DNA of 64,000 bases from CAWUIO01 sp963922455 (GTDB taxonomy: Bacteria > Bacteroidota > Bacteroidia > Cytophagales > Microscillaceae), in the NCBI GenBank assembly GCA_963922455.1, contig CAWUIO010000017.1, forward strand, positions 1 to 64,000. The letters run 5' to 3'. The notes under the pieces are model-generated. The model was not told where the DNA came from, ran no database searches, and worked only from the letters and a program-made list of their open reading frames with translations. Positions 60,049 through 64,000 of this stretch are shown one piece after another (position 1 is the first letter of the stretch; every line of letters begins with the position of its first letter). Both the position numbers and the translations under genes were made by a program.

Positions 60049-61143
60049 TTAGTTAATTTCTTGTAATTCGATGTCCATATTCGGTCTAATGTTGAGCAGG
60101 TTGGTGGTAATCACCGTATCGCCCAGGGACAGTCCTTCGGTGATTTGGATTTTGTCTTCGGTTCGCAAGCCGGTTTTGACTTGCTTTGCCTGGGCTTTTC
60201 CATTTTGGTATACAAACACCTTTTTTCCTTCCAACTCTTGTATCAAGGCAATACTGGGTATCTGGAGGGCATTTTCGTAGGTATCTAATAAAATATTGAT
60301 GGTCACAAAGGCACCCGGTTTTAAGCGGCCATTGGGGTTTTGGATGCGGGCCCGGGCGGTAATCGTACGGGTTTCTAAGTCAATTTTGGGCTCAATGGCG
60401 TATATTTTTCCTTCGTATTCCTCATCGGCACTGCTATTATTTACCCGAATGGTTTGTCCAGACCGGAGGGTCGACGTGTATTTTTCGGGTACAGAAAACT
60501 CAATCTTCAAAATAGACAGGTTGACTAAACGGACAATCTCCGTTCCGGGGTTGACGTAGCTTCCGAGGCTTATTTCGCGAAGGCCAGCCACCCCACTAAA
60601 AGGGGCAATGATATTGGTTTTGCGTAATTTGGCATTGGCTTCTTTGACCTGGGCCCTAAGCGAGTTAAGTTCGGCCAAGACGCCTTCGTATTCATCCTGG
60701 CTTACCCCTCCTTTTTCCAATAATTTCTTTTGACGAAACTCCCGGTTTTCGTACAATTTTACCTGGGCTTCCAGTCTTTCTTTTTGGGCCAACAATTCAG
60801 AATCGTTGATTTTGGCTATCAAGGCCCCTTTGCCTACAGCTTGTCCTTCTAAGAAATTTATCTGGGTAATCATTCCTCCGATTTCGGAGCTGAGCGCTAC
60901 TTCTTCATTGGGAAGGACCGTGCCGGTGACTTGTACCCGGTTGATTAAAGCTTCACCTTTGAGTAAGACAGCTTTGGCCGGAAGGGCATTGGAGGCTGGT
61001 TTGGTATCCGTGGAAGGGCTAGCGGCTACATTGGGCTCAGGGCTTTTGGGGGAGAAGTATCCCACTTGATACAAAATACCCAAGATAATCAGGCCTCCAA
61101 TTATGCTCAGCGAAATGACGCGGGTTAAGGTTTTGGATTTCAT
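60049..61143 (-). CDS. RND efflux periplasmic adaptor (MFP)
   Basis: The 364-residue membrane fusion protein has one N-terminal anchor helix (about 8-28, ISLSIIGGLIILGILYQV), then a lipoyl half-motif (GQAVGKGALIAKINDSEL), an alpha-hairpin (about 125-170), the second half-motif (TNIIAPFSGVAGLREISLGS) and a beta-barrel. It links the pump to the TolC-type channel. First gene of the operon; no dedicated regulator is adjacent. Repeat copy 12 lies 151 bp upstream. Confidence 0.92.
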   Translation of the reverse strand: MKSKTLTRVISLSIIGGLIILGILYQVGYFSPKSPEPNVAASPSTDTKPASNALPAKAVLLKGEALINRVQVTGTVLPNEEVALSSEIGGMITQINFLEGQAVGKGALIAKINDSELLAQKERLEAQVKLYENREFRQKKLLEKGGVSQDEYEGVLAELNSLRAQVKEANAKLRKTNIIAPFSGVAGLREISLGSYVNPGTEIVRLVNLSILKIEFSVPEKYTSTLRSGQTIRVNNSSADEEYEGKIYAIEPKIDLETRTITARARIQNPNGRLKPGAFVTINILLDTYENALQIPSIALIQELEGKKVFVYQNGKAQAKQVKTGLRTEDKIQITEGLSLGDTVITTNLLNIRPNMDIELQEIN

Positions 61144-61293
61144 AAGAGTAGCTTAAAAAATGGCCCTGTATAACTAGGCACTACTATATAAATAAGATGG
61201 CTATATATTGTTCGCTAAGTTCGGAAGTTTCCCCGAATATCACCTGTTAAAATTTGGTTAAAAAAAGACAATTGTACTTCTGGAGTAAAATTT

Positions 61294-61421
61294 GGGGCTG
61301 CCCCCGGCAAAAAAATATCTGACTTATAGGGAGTTTGGGTGGGCCGGGGTCGGGCTTTCGCTACTCGCCTGCTCCCCACGGGGCCCCCTCGGGCTCAAAC
61401 AGGCCGCTCTATCCCTCAGCC
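61294..61421 (-). repeat. Dispersed structured repeat, copy 12 (type B)
   Basis: On the minus strand it starts GGCTGAGGGATAGAGCGG and ends GCCGGGGGCAGCCCC. CCCCGGC pairs with GCCGGGG; GAGCCCG pairs through GCC with GGC in AGGCGAG. It lies between the leucine-rich-repeat gene terminator and the efflux adaptor. Confidence 0.92.
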
Positions 61422-61430
61422 AAAAAAAAG

Positions 61431-61460
61431 AAGGCTTCCCCGTAGATAGTGGGAAGCCTT
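61431..61460 (-). terminator. Intrinsic terminator of the leucine-rich-repeat gene
   Basis: AAGGCTTCCC and GGGAAGCCTT form a perfect 10-bp stem with a 10-nt loop. On the minus strand it is followed by CTTTTTTTTGG. It lies 57 bp after the stop codon and directly before repeat copy 12. Confidence 0.9.
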
Positions 61461-61517
61461 AAGGTAGAAATTCTTGCTTATGCCCCTTCCAGAGATACGC
61501 CTAGAAAACCAGGGAGC

Positions 61518-62771
61518 TTAGCTACATTCGTAATCAATTACCTCCGTCTGAGGAAGTTCCTGTCGAACCCTCAAAATTTCACTTTGCCGGATAATAGAGC
61601 AGCTCACATCCAAAACTTTGAGGTTTTTCAAATCTTTCAAGTTGCTAGGCAAGCGGGTAAACTGATTTTGTTTACGATAGCCTCCTCCTTTATACCCTGA
61701 GATATTGAGTTCTTCTAATTGTCCTAATTGCGTAATCAAGGAGGGAAGACTGAGTAAACGGTTGCCCATCAGGTTGAGGCTCCTAAGCTCGAGCAAGTAG
61801 CCTACCTCAAAGGGAATGGTTTGTAATTCATTAAAACCAAAAAATGGGTGCCCCCCCAGGCTTAGCTTTTTTAATTGACGTAGATTGGCAATTTCGGGGG
61901 GAATAAACTTAAGGCGATTCCCGTCGGCCGATAAGGCTTGAAGCTGGCGAAGTTGCCCAATGGCGTGGGGAAACTCAGAAATTTGATTGTAATTAATAAT
62001 GAGACTTTCCAACTGAGCTAGCTTGCCTATCTCTTCTGGGAGGTTTCGTAATAAATTTTTACTCAAATCTAAATGACGTAAGCGGGGCACATCACTCAAA
62101 AATTCAAATACTTCAGCAAAATTAAGATCAGGGTTTTGGGCCAGGCCTAAATACTCCAAATTGGGGAGCCTGACCACATCGTAGGGCAGGACAGCAAACT
62201 TATTGCCATGATCGGCCCGGTAATCTTCTACCAAGACCTTCCCCAGGATGAGTTCACGTAAGTTTTTTAAATTATCAAAGTTATACGGAAGATTGCTGAG
62301 ACGGTTGCCCGATAGGTCTAGGCTTTCTAAGGAAGCCAAATGGGTTATATCGGTAGGTAAACGTGAAAGACGATTATGGCTAAGGTCAAGGGCTTTGAGC
62401 TGTTTGAGGGCTTTTATTTCGGCGGGAATATTATTTATTTCATTAGCACTCAAGATTAAGGTTTCCAAGTTAGGAAGATTGGCCAATTTTTGGAGCGCAT
62501 CCTGAAAATCAAAATTAGGGAGGTTGGCAATACGGAGTACCCGGAGGTTTTGCAATTTTTCAAAATCCTGGGGCAGCCTTCTGGGGATGTTAAGCTCTTG
62601 ATCGTCAATTTGTAAGTGACTAACTTTTTCAGGATCAATAAAGGCATCTTTGAGTCGGGAAAAAGTGGCGGTTTCGCTATAGGAAGGTTGAGATAAAATT
62701 TCCTGGGCTAAGGCCGAGGGCCCCGCATAGATGCTCATAAACAGCAAAAATATAGCAATAGTATAATGCAT
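61518..62771 (-). CDS. Exported leucine-rich repeat protein
   Basis: The 417-residue protein has a signal peptide (1-23, ending GPSALAQ) and about 12 leucine-rich repeats of roughly 23 residues, from about residue 70 to the end (for example LKALDLSHNRLSRLPTDITH and LESLDLSGNRLSNLPYNF). The repeats are of the bacterial type with LxxLP endings. Two cysteines near the end (DVSCS, DYECS) may cap the solenoid. It probably acts in binding at the cell surface. Confidence 0.85.
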   Translation of the reverse strand: MHYTIAIFLLFMSIYAGPSALAQEILSQPSYSETATFSRLKDAFIDPEKVSHLQIDDQELNIPRRLPQDFEKLQNLRVLRIANLPNFDFQDALQKLANLPNLETLILSANEINNIPAEIKALKQLKALDLSHNRLSRLPTDITHLASLESLDLSGNRLSNLPYNFDNLKNLRELILGKVLVEDYRADHGNKFAVLPYDVVRLPNLEYLGLAQNPDLNFAEVFEFLSDVPRLRHLDLSKNLLRNLPEEIGKLAQLESLIINYNQISEFPHAIGQLRQLQALSADGNRLKFIPPEIANLRQLKKLSLGGHPFFGFNELQTIPFEVGYLLELRSLNLMGNRLLSLPSLITQLGQLEELNISGYKGGGYRKQNQFTRLPSNLKDLKNLKVLDVSCSIIRQSEILRVRQELPQTEVIDYECS

Positions 62772-62791
62772 AATGTTGAAATTGTTTGTAA

Positions 62792-62799
62792 CAAAATTA
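62792..62799 (-). promoter_or_regulatory. Candidate -7 element of the leucine-rich-repeat gene
   Basis: On the minus strand this reads TAATTTTG, a match to TAnnTTTG, 20 bp before the ATG. No good -33 TTG is seen. Confidence 0.35.
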
Positions 62800-63302
62800 C
62801 AAATTTTATAGAGGAGATGGAGGAGGGTGCTCCTAATTGCCTAAGACAAATTGCCCGAAAGGCTCACATCGAGGACTATGTGGATAAATAGATAAAGGAA
62901 AGCTGGGTAGTTTAAAAATTTGTAGCTAATATAGCAATTCAAAAAAAGATTTCATCCTCCCATCTTAGGGGCTGATGAAATCCGATGTTACTAATTTACA
63001 AAATAGATCATCTTTATATACTTTAAACGGTTCTGAATGGTTGAGTTTCTAGCTAAGAATTATCAATATTCTTTAAAATCTTAACCTTTTGAACCGATTT
63101 TTATATTCTTATCATTCATGTATGTTTGAGATAAACATCTCAATACGATCCTTGAATAAAGAGATGATACCTCTACACCCTGATGAAATAACACGTTTTC
63201 CCCTTGAGTAAGTTCTCAAAAATCCTGAATTGTAGTTTAGAATACGCCTCGATACGTACTTTGTTACTGAGTTTGCGGGATTATTTGCCATATTTTAACC
63301 GC
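62800..63302. other. Intergenic region with one small inverted repeat
   Basis: About 500 bp without a supported gene. ATTTCATC and GATGAAAT at 62949-62981 form an 8-bp stem with a 17-nt loop. The frame of the following lipoprotein gene extends back to 63204, but the part before 63303 has no good start. Confidence 0.5.
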
Positions 63303-63866
63303 TTGCCCCTCAAATCGAGTACCCGTAGGCGAGTGTGGTGGAGTGCATTTATTTTTATGGGTTTGGCATTTTCTTGTACATCCTCAAAAAGCCCCTCACT
63401 AGATTGGGGACAATCATTTTTTTCTTTCCAGGAGTCGGACGAATTGTTTTTTAAGAATGTTCGCCAAATACATTACCGCATCACTACAGATGCCAAAGAA
63501 GGTTATACCATCTACACGCACAACTACTGGCAAAAATCTCAACGAGAGACCTACCCACGCGTGGAATTATTTTGTGATTGGCGGGAAAACCGAGCAAAGC
63601 TCAGAATCTTATGGCAAAATAGCCCGCAATCCGTCCTGAACGATCCCGGTATATTTGATAAAGAAGAAGCGCTTTTAGTGGATGCTACGGGAAAGGGATC
63701 GGCAGAAATTGCTTATGAGATTTTTCAGGCCAGTAAAAAAGGGAAAGAAGCCCTCTTGATAAAAGACAAGGCTGGTAACTTCCAAAAACTATGGCAAGAC
63801 AAGGCCCACCAAGCTGCGGCAAAGGCCTGTATGTACGACTTTATTAAACTGATAGGACAGTACTGA
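63303..63866 (+). CDS. Putative lipoprotein of unknown function
   Basis: From the TTG at 63303 the product has 187 residues; the frame is open from 63204 and the real start is uncertain. A basic segment (STRRR) and hydrophobic stretch lead to a lipobox LAFSC, so the mature chain should begin at that cysteine, attached to lipid. The rest is a globular domain with no motif I recognise (YRITTDAKEGYTIYTHNYW, DGTGKGSAEIAYEIF-like region). It is a single gene between the LRR gene and repeat copy 13. Confidence 0.6.
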   Translation: MPLKSSTRRRVWWSAFIFMGLAFSCTSSKSPSLDWGQSFFSFQESDELFFKNVRQIHYRITTDAKEGYTIYTHNYWQKSQRETYPRVELFCDWRENRAKLRILWQNSPQSVLNDPGIFDKEEALLVDATGKGSAEIAYEIFQASKKGKEALLIKDKAGNFQKLWQDKAHQAAAKACMYDFIKLIGQY

Positions 63867-63914
63867 TTTTTACTGGCCCAACTCGTTTTTTTTCTACAAT
63901 CCAGCACAAATATC

Positions 63915-64000
63915 GGCTTAGGGATGGAACGGCCTGTTTGAGCCCGCCGCTGGATTGCGCGTGGGCCGGCGAGTAGTGACAGCCCGCCCCGCGGCAGGAA
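63915..64000 (+). repeat. Dispersed structured repeat, copy 13 (3' end cut by window edge)
   Basis: It starts GGCTTAGGGATGGAACGG and includes GAGCCCGCCGCTGG, GGCCGGCGAGTAGTGACAG and CCCGCCCCGCGG before the window ends. AAC pairs with GTG and GCC with GGC, as in copy 11. The apical module is the CGCTGG kind. Confidence 0.85.

Noticed and set aside
63204..63302. N-terminal extension of the lipoprotein gene
   Set aside because: It would place the signal sequence about 40 residues inside the protein and has no ATG; the later TTG gives a normal lipoprotein signal.
1..64000. CRISPR array or regularly spaced repeats
   Set aside because: The repeat copies are kilobases apart, in both orientations and without uniform spacers; no cas gene is seen.

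Overview
The window looks like chromosome from a pigmented, probably aquatic, aerobic member of the Bacteroidota (Cytophagales/Saprospirales-like; I cannot name a species). The reasons are an arginine pathway built on the N-acylornithine carbamoyltransferase variant, a DAHP synthase fused to chorismate mutase, families common in this phylum (DUF2452, PepSY-like, SpoIIE phosphatases with TPRs, MN-I-P type LolC/E permease), promoters of the TAnnTTTG type, and a rhodopsin/lycopene cyclase/Blh locus. No rRNA, tRNA or CRISPR array was seen.

Layout. 0.1-3.5 kb: one very large contractile-injection-system tape-measure-type gene with no other CIS gene in view. 3.5-9.6 kb: dihydrolipoyl dehydrogenase, then molybdenum cofactor genes mobA-moaC and moeA around a polytopic membrane glycosyltransferase-like gene. 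9.6-14.1 kb: DUF2452 and aldo/keto reductase genes, then a minus-strand phototrophy operon, rhodopsin-crtY-blh, that covers opsin, beta-carotene formation and retinal cleavage. 14.8-28.4 kb: TPR/SpoIIE phosphatase, M1 peptidase, glyA, tatC, rpiB, a membrane protein, rbfA, a LolC/E-like permease and a SNF2 helicase. 28.7-41.3 kb: two TetR regulators (one divergent from an AlkB-type alkane monooxygenase), a retropepsin-PDZ protein, FkbM methyltransferase, proline dehydrogenase, DAHP synthase-chorismate mutase, a DUF697 GTPase, a GH25 muramidase and an APH/P-loop kinase. 41.3-43.2 kb: an accessory island with a transposase fragment, a PIN toxin/antitoxin pair and a broken vWA gene. 43.2-51.5 kb: a complete minus-strand arginine operon (GNAT, argG, argC, argD, argF', argB, argE, argH). 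52-55 kb: MBL hydrolase, DUF3592, pssA, purS. 55.5-61.1 kb: a three-gene RND efflux operon. 61.5-63.9 kb: a leucine-rich-repeat protein and a lipoprotein.

The most unusual feature is a dispersed family of GC-rich repeats of about 130 bp: 13 copies in 64 kb (11 complete, two cut by the window edges), all outside coding sequence. Read in one orientation they start GGCTTAGGGAT (or GGCTGAGGGAT) and end CAAGCCCC (or GCAGCCCC). Aligned by eye, the copies carry compensatory changes in at least four separate stems, consistent with a conserved three-way-junction fold, and they mix end types with apical modules. Two near-sister inverted copies flank the accessory island, and one copy interrupts the otherwise tight arginine operon. 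I do not recognise this family.
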